Shown here one piece after another: positions 25,579-36,779 of a stretch of DNA of 64,000 bases; position 1 is the first letter of the stretch, and each line of letters opens with the position of its first letter. Source of the stretch: Saccharothrix algeriensis. GTDB lineage: Bacteria > Actinomycetota > Actinomycetes > Mycobacteriales > Pseudonocardiaceae. The notes under the pieces are model-generated. The model had not been told where the DNA came from and ran no database searches. It saw nothing but the letters and a program-made list of their open reading frames with translations. The position numbers and the translations under genes were made by a program. The stretch is from NCBI RefSeq assembly GCF_016907655.1, contig NZ_JAFBCL010000001.1, positions 2,232,001-2,296,000 of the forward strand, in the 5' to 3' direction.

Positions 25579-26271
25579 TTACCCGCGAACGGGCTCCGCA
25601 CACGCGAACACCCCGTGCGCCGCGGCGGTGCACAGGTCGTCCAGGGCGGCGCCGGTCCCGACGCCCGTGGCCAGGGCGAAGGCGGTGGCCGGCACCCGCA
25701 CGCCGGCGCGGACCAGCCCGTCGTGCGCCGACATCGCCACCCGCCGGCAGGCGGCCTTGTCCAGCGCGGCGTCCACCACGACCAGCGCCGCCGCCGTCCC
25801 GCCCACCCGGACGACGGCGGGTGGCGGCCCGGCGACGGCCGCCGCGCACGCCGCGTAGCCGCGGGCCTCGGCGTCCGCGACGTCCTCGGTGGCGCCGCCC
25901 GCCGCGGGTCCGACCGCGGCGGCGGGCACGATCGGCACGACCTCGTGCGGCAGCGGGCCGACCCGGAAGCCGTGGTGGCGCTCCGCCAGCCACCGCACGA
26001 CGCCGTCGGCCGCGGCCAGGACGTCCGCCAGGACGACCGCGTGCACGCGCTGCACGAGGGCCGACGGGTCGAGCAGGTCCAGCTCCCGGGTGCCCAGCGG
26101 CGCGCCGCGGGTGTCCACGCCGGCCACCGCGCCCGCCGGGGCCAGCACGACCACCACCCCGGGCGCGCGGCCGACCAGCAGGCCACCGGCAGGCGCCCCA
26201 CCGGCAGGCGCCCCACCGGCAGGCGCCCCACCGGCAGGCACCCCGTCGGCGGGCACCCCGTCGGCGGGCAT
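25579..26271 (-). CDS. reduced P1/S58-family peptidase homologue (Rv1333 position), probably without autoprocessing site
   Basis: 230 residues; family members are about 340-370. Retained parts include AGVDTRGAPLGTRELDLLDP, VHAVVLADVLAAADGVVRWLAERHHGF, VPIVPAAA, and the C-terminal RRVAMSAHDGLVRAGVRVP. The glycine-rich GGSAFGL-type turn and the later Gly-Asn/Gly-Thr segment carrying the self-cleaving nucleophile are not found; AGPPPAVVRVGG stands there instead. The first 30 residues are six 5-residue repeats. ATG 26271 overlaps the DUF2017 stop (TGATG). It is likely a degenerate or non-catalytic member. Confidence 0.72.
   Translation of the reverse strand: MPADGVPADGVPAGGAPAGGAPAGGAPAGGLLVGRAPGVVVVLAPAGAVAGVDTRGAPLGTRELDLLDPSALVQRVHAVVLADVLAAADGVVRWLAERHHGFRVGPLPHEVVPIVPAAAVGPAAGGATEDVADAEARGYAACAAAVAGPPPAVVRVGGTAAALVVVDAALDKAACRRVAMSAHDGLVRAGVRVPATAFALATGVGTGAALDDLCTAAAHGVFACAEPVRG
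26181..26271. repeat. 15-bp tandem repeat inside the P1-peptidase homologue gene
   Basis: Six 15-bp units: four of CACCGGCAGGCGCCC type, then two of GTCGGCGGGCACCCC type. In frame they encode PAGGA four times and PADGV twice, the extreme N-terminus of the protein. It is repeat-length variable in appearance; the reading frame is kept by the 15-bp period. Confidence 0.88.
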
Positions 26272-26828
26272 CAGTCCATGACCGCTTCGACCAGCGTCTC
26301 CTGCACCCACGTCAGCCAGTGGTAGACGCCCAGGTGGGGCGAGCGCGGGTCGTCGGGCGGCAGCTCGTCGGGCATCTCGTCCTGCACGTCCAGCGCCGTG
26401 CCCAGCGCGAGCCGCACGTCGTTGAGCGCCGACAGCCACGCCTCGGCGTCCTCCAGCCGCAGCCGCACCTCGCCGCCGTCGGGCGGGCACGTCTCCAGCA
26501 CGACCGCCGCGACACCGGTCTTGCGGTCCAGCAGCTCGGGCTCGTGCAGCGACCGCAGGGCGTTGGCCGAGTCCACCTCGGACGGGTCGGGCGCGTCCGG
26601 GTCCAGGCGGTGGAAGTCGGGCAGCAGCCGGCCCAGGATCGGGTCGTCCGGCGGCGACGACGGGCCGGTCCGGATGCCGGTCAGCTCCGCCAGCTCGTCC
26701 TGCGGCGCCTCCTCGGCGCGGGCCAGCAGCATGTCCTGGACCTGGCTCACCAGGCCGCGCACCACCGCGGCCTCCTGGCGGTCGAACCGGCCCCGGACCG
26801 TGTCGCCGCTGCGCGTCCACTTCTTCAC
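26271..26828 (-). CDS. DUF2017 family protein (Rv1332 type)
   Basis: 185 residues, acidic and helical, with [35 protein letters not shown] at the N-terminus and [19 protein letters not shown] at the C-terminus, both typical. The family is always found next to clpS in actinobacteria, suggesting a link with N-degron proteolysis, but no activity is known. GTG start overlaps the clpS stop (GTGA); its stop overlaps the next start (TGATG). Confidence 0.88.
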   Translation of the reverse strand: MKKWTRSGDTVRGRFDRQEAAVVRGLVSQVQDMLLARAEEAPQDELAELTGIRTGPSSPPDDPILGRLLPDFHRLDPDAPDPSEVDSANALRSLHEPELLDRKTGVAAVVLETCPPDGGEVRLRLEDAEAWLSALNDVRLALGTALDVQDEMPDELPPDDPRSPHLGVYHWLTWVQETLVEAVMD

Positions 26829-27124
26829 GACGAACGCTGCATGGTCGCCCAGAGCCCGGCCGCGTGCAGCTTGGCCACGTCGGCCTCCACCTTGTCCTTC
26901 GATCCGGACGACACGATCGCCCTGCCCTTGTGGTGGACGTCCAGCATCAACTTCGTCGCGTGGTCACGGCTGTAGCCGAACAGCTTCTGGAACACGTACG
27001 TCACGTAGGACATCAGGTTCACCGGGTCGTTCCAGACCAGCGTCTGCCATGGGCGGTCCTCGGTGCGGACCTCCTCGGGCGCCGGGTCAACCTGCGTCCG
27101 CTCATGCTCGACGGGCGTGGTCAT
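26825..27124 (-). CDS. clpS: ATP-dependent Clp protease adaptor ClpS
   Basis: 99 residues. [40 protein letters not shown] covers the ClpS core, including the Asn-Asp pair and the hydrophobic pocket that binds N-terminal Leu, Phe, Trp and Tyr. It delivers N-degron substrates to ClpC/ClpP. The N-terminal ~25 residues are the flexible extension that enters the unfoldase. It is divergent from pncB, as in M. tuberculosis (Rv1331/Rv1330c). Confidence 0.95.
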   Translation of the reverse strand: MTTPVEHERTQVDPAPEEVRTEDRPWQTLVWNDPVNLMSYVTYVFQKLFGYSRDHATKLMLDVHHKGRAIVSSGSKDKVEADVAKLHAAGLWATMQRSS

Positions 27125-27200
27125 ACCGCCAATGGTGTCATGTTCGGCCGCGTGGCGGAGCCCATAGGGCCACCTCCTGCGTCAACGGGCGGCGCGAGCC

Positions 27201-27206
27201 TAGGCT
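27201..27206 (+). promoter_or_regulatory. -10 element TAGGCT of a leaderless promoter (pncB)
   Basis: Eight bases separate TAGGCT from the ATG at 27215; no Shine-Dalgarno is present. Confidence 0.5.
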
Positions 27207-27214
27207 CACACCCC

Positions 27215-28489
27215 ATGTCGACCTCGCTGTTCACCGACCACTACGAGTTGACGATGCTGGCCGCGGCGTTGCGCGACGGCACCGCCGACCGGCCGTGCGT
27301 GTTCGAGGTGTTCGCCCGCAGGCTGCCCGAGGGCAGGCGGTACGGGGTGGTCGCGGGCACCGGCCGCCTGCTGGACGCCATCGAGGCGTTCCGGTTCGAC
27401 GCCGCCGAGCTGGACCTGCTGCGGCGCACCGCGGTGGTGGACGACGCGACGCTGGACTGGCTGGCGGACTACCGGTTCACCGGCGACGTGGACGGCTACC
27501 CGGAGGGCGAGCTGTACTTCCCCGGCTCGCCGATCCTGTCGGTGCGCGCCCCGTTCGGCGTCGGCGTGGTGCTGGAGACGCTGGCCCTGTCGATCCTCAA
27601 CCACGACAGCGCCATCGCCTCGGCCGCCGCGCGCATGGTGAGCGCGGCCAACGGGCGGCGGATGATCGAGATGGGCTCGCGGCGCACGCACGAGGACGCG
27701 GCGGTGGCCTCGGCCCGCGCCGCCTACCTGGCGGGCTTCACCGCGACGTCGAACCTGGAGGCCGCGCGGCGGCACGGCATCCCGACGGCGGGCACCTGCG
27801 CGCACGCGTTCACCCTGCTGCACGACAGCGAGGAGGAGGCGTTCCGCAGCCAGGTGGAGGCGCTGGGCGCGGGCACCACGCTGCTGGTCGACACCTACGA
27901 CATCACGGCGGGCATCAAGACCGCGGTGGAGGTCGCCGGGCCGGGGCTCGGCGCGGTGCGCATCGACTCGGGCGACCTGGGCGTGCTCGCCCGGCAGGCG
28001 CGCGACCAGCTGGACTCGCTGGGCGCGCGGAACACCCGGATCGTGGTGTCCGGCGACCTGGACGAGTACTCCATCGCCGCCCTGCGCGCCGAGCCCGTGG
28101 ACGCCTACGGCGTCGGCACCTCGGTGGTCACCGGTTCGGGCGCGCCCACCGCCGGCATGGTCTACAAGCTGGTGGAGGTGGCCGGCCGGCCGGTGGCCAA
28201 GCGCAGCTCGCACAAGGAGTCGCGCGGCGGCCACAAGTGCGCGCTGCGGCGGCACAAGGACACCGGGACCGCGCTGGAGGAGGTCGTGTTCCCCGCCGGC
28301 GAGGCGCCGGAGGCGGGGCCGCACGACCGGCTGCTGCCCGTGCCGCTGGTGCGCGGCGGGCAGCGGGTCGAGGGCCTGGACTCGCTGGCGGAGAGCCGGG
28401 AGCGGCTGCGGGCCGCGCTGGTCACCGTGCCGTGGGAGGGTCTCAAGCTGTCGCGCGGCGAGCCCGCGATCCCGACGACGTTCCGCTGA
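27215..28489 (+). CDS. pncB: nicotinate phosphoribosyltransferase
   Basis: 424 residues. It converts nicotinate and PRPP to nicotinate mononucleotide in NAD salvage. TDHYELTM at the N-terminus, the GSRRTHEDAA segment with the His that is phosphorylated in the ATP-coupled cycle, VDTYDITAGI, RIDSGDLG, the VSGDLDEY loop and GVGTSVVTG are diagnostic. pncA follows 16 bases later, giving an operon that makes nicotinate from nicotinamide and then uses it. Confidence 0.95.
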   Translation: MSTSLFTDHYELTMLAAALRDGTADRPCVFEVFARRLPEGRRYGVVAGTGRLLDAIEAFRFDAAELDLLRRTAVVDDATLDWLADYRFTGDVDGYPEGELYFPGSPILSVRAPFGVGVVLETLALSILNHDSAIASAAARMVSAANGRRMIEMGSRRTHEDAAVASARAAYLAGFTATSNLEAARRHGIPTAGTCAHAFTLLHDSEEEAFRSQVEALGAGTTLLVDTYDITAGIKTAVEVAGPGLGAVRIDSGDLGVLARQARDQLDSLGARNTRIVVSGDLDEYSIAALRAEPVDAYGVGTSVVTGSGAPTAGMVYKLVEVAGRPVAKRSSHKESRGGHKCALRRHKDTGTALEEVVFPAGEAPEAGPHDRLLPVPLVRGGQRVEGLDSLAESRERLRAALVTVPWEGLKLSRGEPAIPTTFR

Positions 28490-28505
28490 GGAGAGGGAGG
28501 GCGAC

Positions 28506-29075
28506 ATGACCAAGGCGCTGATCGTGGTGGACGTGCAGAACGACTTCTGCGAGGGCGGCTCGCTGGCCGTCGCGGGCGGGGCGGCGGTCGCCGCCGCCGT
28601 CTCGGCGCACGTGGCGGCCGGCGGCTACGACCACGTGGTGGCGACCCGCGACTACCACGTGGACCCGGGCGGGCACTTCAGCGAGACGCCGGACTTCGTC
28701 GACTCGTGGCCGGTGCACTGCGTGGCGGGCACGGCGGGCGCGTCGTTCCACCCGGAGCTGGACGTGACGGCGGTCGAGGCGGTGTTCTCGAAGGGCGCCT
28801 ACGCCGCGGCGTACTCGGGGTTCGAGGGCGCTTCGGGCGGCGGCGAGGGCCTGGCGGACTGGCTGCGGGCGCGGGGCGTCGACCGGGTCGACGTGGTCGG
28901 GATCGCCACCGACCACTGCGTGCGGGCAACGGCGCTGGACGCCGCCGCGGCGGGCTTCACGACCACCGTGCTGCTCGACCTGACCGCCGGGGTGGGGCGG
29001 GCGACGGTGGACGCCGCGCTGGACCGGCTGCGCGAGGCCGGGGTCGCCCTGCACGGCGCGCCGCGCGTCGGCTGA
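28506..29075 (+). CDS. pncA: nicotinamidase/pyrazinamidase
   Basis: 189 residues of the isochorismatase fold. The catalytic triad Asp9, Lys96 (FSKGAY) and Cys137 (TDHCV) and the metal ligands Asp49, His51, His57, His71 match the PncA arrangement almost residue for residue. It deamidates nicotinamide to nicotinate for the pncB product upstream. GAGGAGAGGGAGG provides a strong Shine-Dalgarno. Confidence 0.95.
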   Translation: MTKALIVVDVQNDFCEGGSLAVAGGAAVAAAVSAHVAAGGYDHVVATRDYHVDPGGHFSETPDFVDSWPVHCVAGTAGASFHPELDVTAVEAVFSKGAYAAAYSGFEGASGGGEGLADWLRARGVDRVDVVGIATDHCVRATALDAAAAGFTTTVLLDLTAGVGRATVDAALDRLREAGVALHGAPRVG

Positions 29076-29101
29076 CCCGCGCCGGCTGACCCGCGCCGGC
29101 C

Positions 29102-29126
29102 CCGGCCCCGCGGTCGGCGGGGCCGG
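29102..29126. terminator. hairpin between convergent pncA and secreted-protein genes
   Basis: CCGGCCCCGC (29102-29111) pairs with GCGGGGCCGG (29117-29126) over a five-base loop. Just before it the 14-base unit TGACCCGCGCCGGC occurs twice in tandem, the stop codon of pncA lying 8 bases before the first copy. Confidence 0.55.
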
Positions 29127-29136
29127 GCCGCGCGGC

Positions 29137-29793
29137 TCACGGGGTGGGCGAGCAGGCCACCGAGCCGAGCACGACCTCACCGGTGGCGCCGGAAGCCTCG
29201 GTGAAGCGCAGGCGCAGGACGTTCATCGCGATGCTGCCGTCGTTCGGCTCGGGCACGAGCACCTCGTTGAAGGTGATCCGGGCCAGGACCGCGCCGGCCG
29301 AGTCCTTGACCTCGTGCAGGTGGTTGACCGGGATCTCGTCGGGCAGGCCGGCGAACCCGCTCGCGCCGCCCAGCGACCAGCCCGCCGAGGTGCCCGCCTG
29401 GTCGCCGGTGCAGGTGATGCGCCACTTGCCGATCCTGAGCCGCGGCCCGCCCGCCGGCACCAGCGCCGAGAGCTCGAAGTCGGAGCCCTCCGCGACGGAC
29501 TGCGTCCGGGTGGTGTGCTGCTGCGCGTCCAGCACGGTCGTGGTGCAGGAGGACGTGCCCGCGCCGAACCGGATGCCCGGCTCGGACACCGCGGGCGACG
29601 AGGCGGAGGTCGGCCCCTCGACCGCGCAGCGGGCCAGCACCGGCACGACGACCCGCTGGCCCGCCCGGGTGAAGTCGGCCGCCCCGACGGACGCGACGCC
29701 CGCCGGGTTCGCCGCGTGGGCCGGCGCGCCGGCCAGGGTGAGCGCCAGCGCCGCGGCCACCGCCCCGGCCCGGCGCGCGAGGATGTGGTTCAT
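29137..29793 (-). CDS. secreted protein of the choice-of-anchor P type
   Basis: 218 residues. A signal peptide with a predicted cleavage after AHA (~27) is followed by a beta-rich domain with paired Cys (SSCTTTV, ITCTGDQ, SVACSP). The pattern EIPVNHLHEVKDSAGAVLARITFNEV and the last strands MNVLRLRFTEASGATGEVVLGS recall choice-of-anchor P proteins of actinobacteria, whose function is unknown. Gene is single; AGAAGGG lies ahead of the ATG. Confidence 0.68.
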   Translation of the reverse strand: MNHILARRAGAVAAALALTLAGAPAHAANPAGVASVGAADFTRAGQRVVVPVLARCAVEGPTSASSPAVSEPGIRFGAGTSSCTTTVLDAQQHTTRTQSVAEGSDFELSALVPAGGPRLRIGKWRITCTGDQAGTSAGWSLGGASGFAGLPDEIPVNHLHEVKDSAGAVLARITFNEVLVPEPNDGSIAMNVLRLRFTEASGATGEVVLGSVACSPTP

Positions 29794-30139
29794 GGGATTG
29801 CCCTTCTGGTTTCGCGTTCGCCCGGAATGATCGTTCGCCCCGCGGCGAGTTCTCCGCGGCCGGCGGAAACATCACTCGCAGGGCACGGTTTTTCATCTGG
29901 TCGAGCGATGGAACTCGCGGTCCCCTCACGAGGGGGTGCGCGGCGGCGACCCCGCCGGCCGGCCGTTCCGGCGCGGTGCGCGTCGGGGCGGTGGCCGGGC
30001 TCGGGCGGGCACGGCCGGACCGGGCGCCACCGGGCGACGCGGGCGCGGGTGGGCAGGCGGACCGGGACCCGACCGGGCGGCGCGGGCACGGGTGGGTGCC
30101 GGCCCGGTCGCGGAGCCGCCGCCGGGTACGGTCTTCGCC
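29794..30139. other. 346-base divergent intergenic region
   Basis: Between the secreted-protein gene and dinG. It contains an AT-richer patch near 29880-29910, presumably the minus-strand promoter, and two similar segments (about 30014-30050 and 30067-30095) sharing ACCGGGCG-CGCGGGC-CGGGTGGG. No gene is evident. Confidence 0.45.
30127..30132 (+). promoter_or_regulatory. -10 element TACGGT of a leaderless promoter (dinG)
   Basis: Seven bases separate TACGGT from the GTG at 30140. Confidence 0.45.
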
Positions 30140-32167
30140 GTGCCGTCCACCACCGCGATCCCCTCCACCAGGTCCCTGCTCGCCGTGGCCGTGGCGGCGG
30201 TGGGCGGAGCCGAGCGCACCGGCCAGGTCGACATGGCCGAGGCCGTGGAGCGCGCGATCCGGACCGGCGAGCACCTGGCCGTGCAGGCGGGCACCGGCAC
30301 CGGCAAGTCGCTGGCGTACCTGGTCCCGGCGATCCGGCACGCGGTCGCCGAGGAGTCCACCGTCGTCATCTCGACGGCGACGATCGCGCTCCAGCGGCAG
30401 CTGGTGGACCGCGACCTGCCGCGCCTGGCCAAGGCCCTGCGCAAGGAGCTGGGCCGCGAGCCGCGCTTCGCGATCCTCAAGGGCCGCCGCAACTACCTGT
30501 GCCTGCACCGCGTCCACACCGGCGCGCCGGACGAGCCGGAGGAGGCGGGCCTGTTCGACCCGTTCGCCGTCTCCCGGCTGGGCCGCGAGGTCAAGCGGCT
30601 GCGCGAGTGGTCCTCCGACACCGGGACCGGCGACCGCGACGAGCTGGTGCCCGGCGTGACCGAGCAGGCGTGGCGGCAGGTCTCGGTGACCGCCCGCGAG
30701 TGCCTGGGCGTCGCCAGGTGCCCGGTCGGCGTCGACTGCTTCGCCGAGCGCGCGCGGGCCGAGGCGGGCCGGGCCGACGTGGTGGTCACCAACCACGCGA
30801 TGCTGGCCGTGGACGCGCTGGAGGGCTACCAGGTCCTGCCCGACCACGACGTGGTGGTGATCGACGAGGCGCACGACCTGGTGGACCGCGTGACGTCGGT
30901 GGCGACCGAGGAGCTGAGCGCGGCCCTGGTGGCGACGGCGGCCCGGCGCTGCGGGCGCCTGATCGACCAGGGCGTCGCCGACCGCATGGCCGAGGCGGGC
31001 GACGGGCTGGCGATGGTCCTGGAGGACGCCCCGGCGGGCCGGCTCGACTCGCTGCCGCCGGCGCTGCAGGGCGCGCTGCGCGCCACCAAGGACGCCGCCC
31101 ACGCCTGCATCTCCTCCCTCGGGCCCGACCGCAAGGAGGACGTGGAGGGCGCGACGTCCCGCAAGCTGGCCCGGTCGCTGCTGGACGAGGTGCACGACTG
31201 CGCGGCCCGCATCCTGGGGGCGTTCGACGACGACCACGACGTGGTGTGGGTGTCGGGCGACTTCGCCGACCGCGGCAGGGCCCCGTCGCTGCGGGTCGCC
31301 CCGCTGGGCGTGGGCGGCCTGCTGCGGGAGCGCCTGTTCGGCAAGCGCACCACCGTCCTGACGTCGGCCACGCTGACCCTGGGCGGCACGTTCGACGCGC
31401 TGGCCCGGCAGTGGGGCCTGCCGGCGGCGTCGGCCGCCCGCAAGGCCGAGGGCGCCGCGACCGACCGGGAACCGCCCTCGGACGGCGGCGGGCCGCGCTG
31501 GTCCGGCCTGGACGTCGGCTCGCCGTTCGAGCACGGCGCGAGCGGCATCCTCTACGTGGCCAGGCACCTGCCGCCGCCGGGGCGCGACGGCCTGCCGCCC
31601 GCCTACCTGGACGAGCTGGAGGGCCTGGTCACCGCGGCGGGCGGGCGCACGCTCGGCCTGTTCTCGTCCACGCGGGCGGCCAAGGCGGCGGCGGAGGCGC
31701 TGCGCGGCCGGCTCGACCACCCGGTGCTGTGCCAGGGCGACGACGCGACCGGCCTGCTGGTGAAGCGCTTCGCCGAGGACGCCCGCACCTGCCTGTTCGG
31801 CACGCTGTCGCTGTGGCAGGGCGTGGACGTGCCCGGACCCGCGCTGCAGCTGGTGGTGATGGACCGCATCCCGTTCCCCCGCCCCGACGACCCGCTGGCG
31901 TCGGCGCGGCAGAAGGCGGTGGAGGCCCGCGGCGGCAACGGCTTCCTCACCGTCGCCGGGACGCACGCGGCCCTGCTGCTGGCGCAGGGCGCCGGCCGCC
32001 TGCTCCGGTCGATGAGCGACAAGGGCGTGGTGGCCGTGCTCGACCCGCGCCTGGCGACGGCCCGCTACGGCGGCTTCCTGCGCGCCTCGCTGCCGCCGTT
32101 CTGGACGACCTACGACCCCGAGGTGGTCCGCGCGGCCCTCAAGCGCCTGGACGCCGCGGCCGGCTGA
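30140..32167 (+). CDS. dinG: DinG-family ATP-dependent DNA helicase
   Basis: 675 residues, superfamily 2 XPD-like. Walker A AGTGTGKS at ~50-57; four Cys (in NYLCLHR, ARECLGVARCPVGVDCF) at the positions of the XPD iron-sulfur cluster; DEAH box VVIDEAHDLVD near 235; helicase C motifs FSSTRAAKAAAE, GTLSLWQGVDVPG and QGAGRLLRSMSDKG. It unwinds 5'-3', acting on R-loops and branched DNA in repair. Matches Rv1329c in position next to pncB. Convergent with the PNPOx gene, 22 bases apart. Confidence 0.93.
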   Translation: MPSTTAIPSTRSLLAVAVAAVGGAERTGQVDMAEAVERAIRTGEHLAVQAGTGTGKSLAYLVPAIRHAVAEESTVVISTATIALQRQLVDRDLPRLAKALRKELGREPRFAILKGRRNYLCLHRVHTGAPDEPEEAGLFDPFAVSRLGREVKRLREWSSDTGTGDRDELVPGVTEQAWRQVSVTARECLGVARCPVGVDCFAERARAEAGRADVVVTNHAMLAVDALEGYQVLPDHDVVVIDEAHDLVDRVTSVATEELSAALVATAARRCGRLIDQGVADRMAEAGDGLAMVLEDAPAGRLDSLPPALQGALRATKDAAHACISSLGPDRKEDVEGATSRKLARSLLDEVHDCAARILGAFDDDHDVVWVSGDFADRGRAPSLRVAPLGVGGLLRERLFGKRTTVLTSATLTLGGTFDALARQWGLPAASAARKAEGAATDREPPSDGGGPRWSGLDVGSPFEHGASGILYVARHLPPPGRDGLPPAYLDELEGLVTAAGGRTLGLFSSTRAAKAAAEALRGRLDHPVLCQGDDATGLLVKRFAEDARTCLFGTLSLWQGVDVPGPALQLVVMDRIPFPRPDDPLASARQKAVEARGGNGFLTVAGTHAALLLAQGAGRLLRSMSDKGVVAVLDPRLATARYGGFLRASLPPFWTTYDPEVVRAALKRLDAAAG

Positions 32168-32189
32168 GCCCGCCGCGGCGGCCCGCCGG

Positions 32190-32690
32190 TCAGCCCCGTC
32201 GCGCGGAGCGGTTCAGGAAGGTGATCATGCGGTCGGGTTCGACGCGGGCCCACGGCAGCGCGCCCAGCCACTCGTCCCAGGCCCGCTGCCCGTACACGCC
32301 GACCAGGAACGCCGTCAGCGCCGGGTCCGTCGCCGGGTCCACCCGCCGGGCCCGGCCGTGCACCGTGACCTGCAACCGCTCGCCGTCGATCACCGACGCG
32401 GAGACCGCGGGACGGGCGCGGATGTGCCGGAAGCGCAGCGAGTCGGCGCCCGACCCGAAGTGCAGCCTGCCCCGGTAGAACAGGCCGTCGACCGGGCCGA
32501 CCCGCGGCTCGCCCGCCGCCGTCGCGGTGGCCAGCGCCATGACGCGCATCGCGCCCAGCTCGGCGACCACCCCGGCGGCGTCGAGGCGGCGCTCCTCGGT
32601 GACGACCGAGCGCAGGTGCCGGCCCGCGGCGGCGTACGAGTCGTCCAGCAGGCGTTGCAGCCACGCGAGGTCTTCAGGGGTCTCGTGCAC
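32190..32690 (-). CDS. pyridoxamine 5'-phosphate oxidase-like (split-barrel) protein
   Basis: 166 residues. Split barrel pattern in MRVMALATATAAGEPRVGPVDGLFYRGRLHFGSG, followed by RARPAVSASVIDGERLQVTVHGRARRVD and a C-terminal FLNRSARR. The family binds FMN, F420 or haem; this one lacks enough features to choose. The first ~45 residues are a helical extension. The GTG at 32690 is preferred because translation upstream of it is Arg-rich and unnatural. Confidence 0.75.
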   Translation of the reverse strand: MHETPEDLAWLQRLLDDSYAAAGRHLRSVVTEERRLDAAGVVAELGAMRVMALATATAAGEPRVGPVDGLFYRGRLHFGSGADSLRFRHIRARPAVSASVIDGERLQVTVHGRARRVDPATDPALTAFLVGVYGQRAWDEWLGALPWARVEPDRMITFLNRSARRG

Positions 32691-32736
32691 GCGCCCAGCC
32701 TGCCGGCAGCGCGGGCGGGCGCGGGCGCCGGAGGGG

Positions 32737-34751
<2,015 letters not shown>

Positions 34752-36539
34752 TTACCCGTGGTCGTGCTCGGTGCCCTCCGACGCTGTGCCCGATTGCACA
34801 GCCTGCGCCGCCTTCTCGGACGGGGCCGCCTTGGCCTTCTCGTGCGGGATGGCCTTGCCGGTGAAGGTGACGTGGCCCTCCTCGCGCATCCGCTCGATCA
34901 TGTGCGGGTAGTGCAGCTCGAAGGCCGGGCGCGCGGACCGGATCCGGGGCAGCTCGGTGAAGTTGTGCCGCGGCGGCGGGCAGCTGGTGGCCCACTCCAG
35001 GGAGTTGCCGAAGCCCCACGGGTCGTCCACGTGCACGGTCTCGCCGTAGCGGTAGGACTTGAAGATGTTCCAGATGAACGGCAGCGTGGACGCGCCCAGG
35101 ACGTAGGCGCCGATCGTGGAGATCGTGTTCAGCGTGGTGAAGCCGTCCGAGGGCAGGTAGTCGGCGTACCGGCGCGGCATGCCCTCGTTGCCCAGCCAGT
35201 GCTGGACCAGGAACGTCGCGTGGAAGCCCAGGAACGTCGTCCAGAAGTGCAGCTTGCCCAGCGGCTCGTCGAGCATCCGCCCGGTGATCTTCGGGAACCA
35301 GAAGTAGATGCCGGCGAACGTGGCGAACACGATCGTGCCGTACAGCACGTAGTGGAAGTGCGCGACCACGAAGTACGTGTCGGAGACGTGGAAGTCGATG
35401 GCGGGCGCCGCGAGCAGCACGCCGGACAGGCCGCCGAAGAGGAACGTCACGATGAAGCCGATGCTGAACAGCATGGGGCTCTCGAACGTGAGCTGCCCCT
35501 TCCACATGGTGCCGATCCAGTTGAAGAACTTGATGCCGGTCGGCACGGCGATGAGGAAGGTCATGAACGCGAAGAACGGCAGCAGCACCGCGCCCGTGGC
35601 GTACATGTGGTGGGCCCACACCGCGACGCTCAGCGCGGCGATGCCCAGGGTCGCGTAGACCAGGCCGTTGTAGCCGAAGATCGGCTTGCGGCTGAACACC
35701 GGGAAGATCTCGCTGACGATGCCGAAGAACGGCAGCGCCACGATGTAGACCTCGGGGTGGCCGAAGAACCAGAACAGGTGCTGCCACAGGATCACGCCGC
35801 CGTTGGCGGGGTCGAACACGTGGGCGCCCAGGTGGCGGTCGGCGAGCAGGCCGAGCAGCGCGGCGGTCAGGATCGGGAACGCCAGCAGCACCAGGACGCT
35901 GGTGACCAGGATGTTCCAGGTGAAGATGGGCATCCGGAACATGGTCATGCCGGGCGCCCGCAGGCACACCACGGTGGTGATCATGTTGACCGCGCCGAGG
36001 ATGGTGCCCAGGCCGCCGATGGCCAGGCCGGAGATCCACAGGTCGGCGCCCACGCCGGGCGAGTGGATGGCGTTGGACAGCGGCGTGTAGGCGAACCAGC
36101 CGAAGTCGGCCGCGCCGCCGGGCGTGAGGAAGCCCGACATCACGATCAGGCCGCCGAACAGGTAGAGCCAGTAGGAGAACGCGTTCAGGCGCGGGAACGC
36201 CACGTCCGGCGAGCCGATCTGCAGCGGCAGGATGAAGTTGGCGAAGCCGAACACGATCGGCGTCGCGTACAGCAGCAGCATCACCGTGCCGTGCATGGTG
36301 AACAGCTGGTTGAACTGCTCCTGGCTCAGGAACTGCATCCCCGGGCGGGCCAGCTCGGTCCTCATCAGCATGGCCATCGCGCCGCCCACCATGAAGAAGG
36401 CGAAGCTCGTGACCAGGTAGAGGATGCCGATCTGCTTGTGGTCCGTGGTGCGGAACATCCGCAGCAGGAACGAACCCTTGGCCGCCTGGCGAGTCCCGAA
36501 GGGCCGCGTAGCGATCGGCTGCGGGGCTACGGCCGTCAC
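34752..36539 (-). CDS. ctaD: cytochrome c oxidase subunit I (aa3 type)
   Basis: 595 residues, 12 membrane helices. Haem/copper ligands are visible: [12 protein letters not shown] (CuB His and cross-linked Tyr), WAHHMYATG (two CuB His) and [11 protein letters not shown] (haem a3 and a His), with MHGTVMLLL holding another haem a His. It is the catalytic subunit of the terminal oxidase in the cytoplasmic membrane. The GTG start has AGGAGG upstream and a candidate minus-strand -10 TACGAT near 36608. Confidence 0.97.
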   Translation of the reverse strand: MTAVAPQPIATRPFGTRQAAKGSFLLRMFRTTDHKQIGILYLVTSFAFFMVGGAMAMLMRTELARPGMQFLSQEQFNQLFTMHGTVMLLLYATPIVFGFANFILPLQIGSPDVAFPRLNAFSYWLYLFGGLIVMSGFLTPGGAADFGWFAYTPLSNAIHSPGVGADLWISGLAIGGLGTILGAVNMITTVVCLRAPGMTMFRMPIFTWNILVTSVLVLLAFPILTAALLGLLADRHLGAHVFDPANGGVILWQHLFWFFGHPEVYIVALPFFGIVSEIFPVFSRKPIFGYNGLVYATLGIAALSVAVWAHHMYATGAVLLPFFAFMTFLIAVPTGIKFFNWIGTMWKGQLTFESPMLFSIGFIVTFLFGGLSGVLLAAPAIDFHVSDTYFVVAHFHYVLYGTIVFATFAGIYFWFPKITGRMLDEPLGKLHFWTTFLGFHATFLVQHWLGNEGMPRRYADYLPSDGFTTLNTISTIGAYVLGASTLPFIWNIFKSYRYGETVHVDDPWGFGNSLEWATSCPPPRHNFTELPRIRSARPAFELHYPHMIERMREEGHVTFTGKAIPHEKAKAAPSEKAAQAVQSGTASEGTEHDHG

Positions 36540-36779
36540 GGTGCCTCCTGCACTGTCTGGTTCTGGCGTGGCCGGCCGTGGCTCGCCACGTCGGCTCCCC
36601 GGATCGTAGACGGGGCCGATCGGGGTGTTGCGGCTGGGCCGGGTCCTGGATCAAGTGAGGTAGCGCAGCTCACAGTGGTGGAGCGGGGCCGGGGCGGTGG
36701 CCGGGTGGGGGCTTCGGGAGCTTCGGGGCGGGCTGCGACCCGCTGGAGCCGGCGCCGGGCGGGCTGGGAGCATCGGCCG

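Noticed and set aside
26181-26271. Tandem units considered as a CRISPR-like array
   Set aside because: The period is 15 bp with no spacers and the tract is in frame within a gene.
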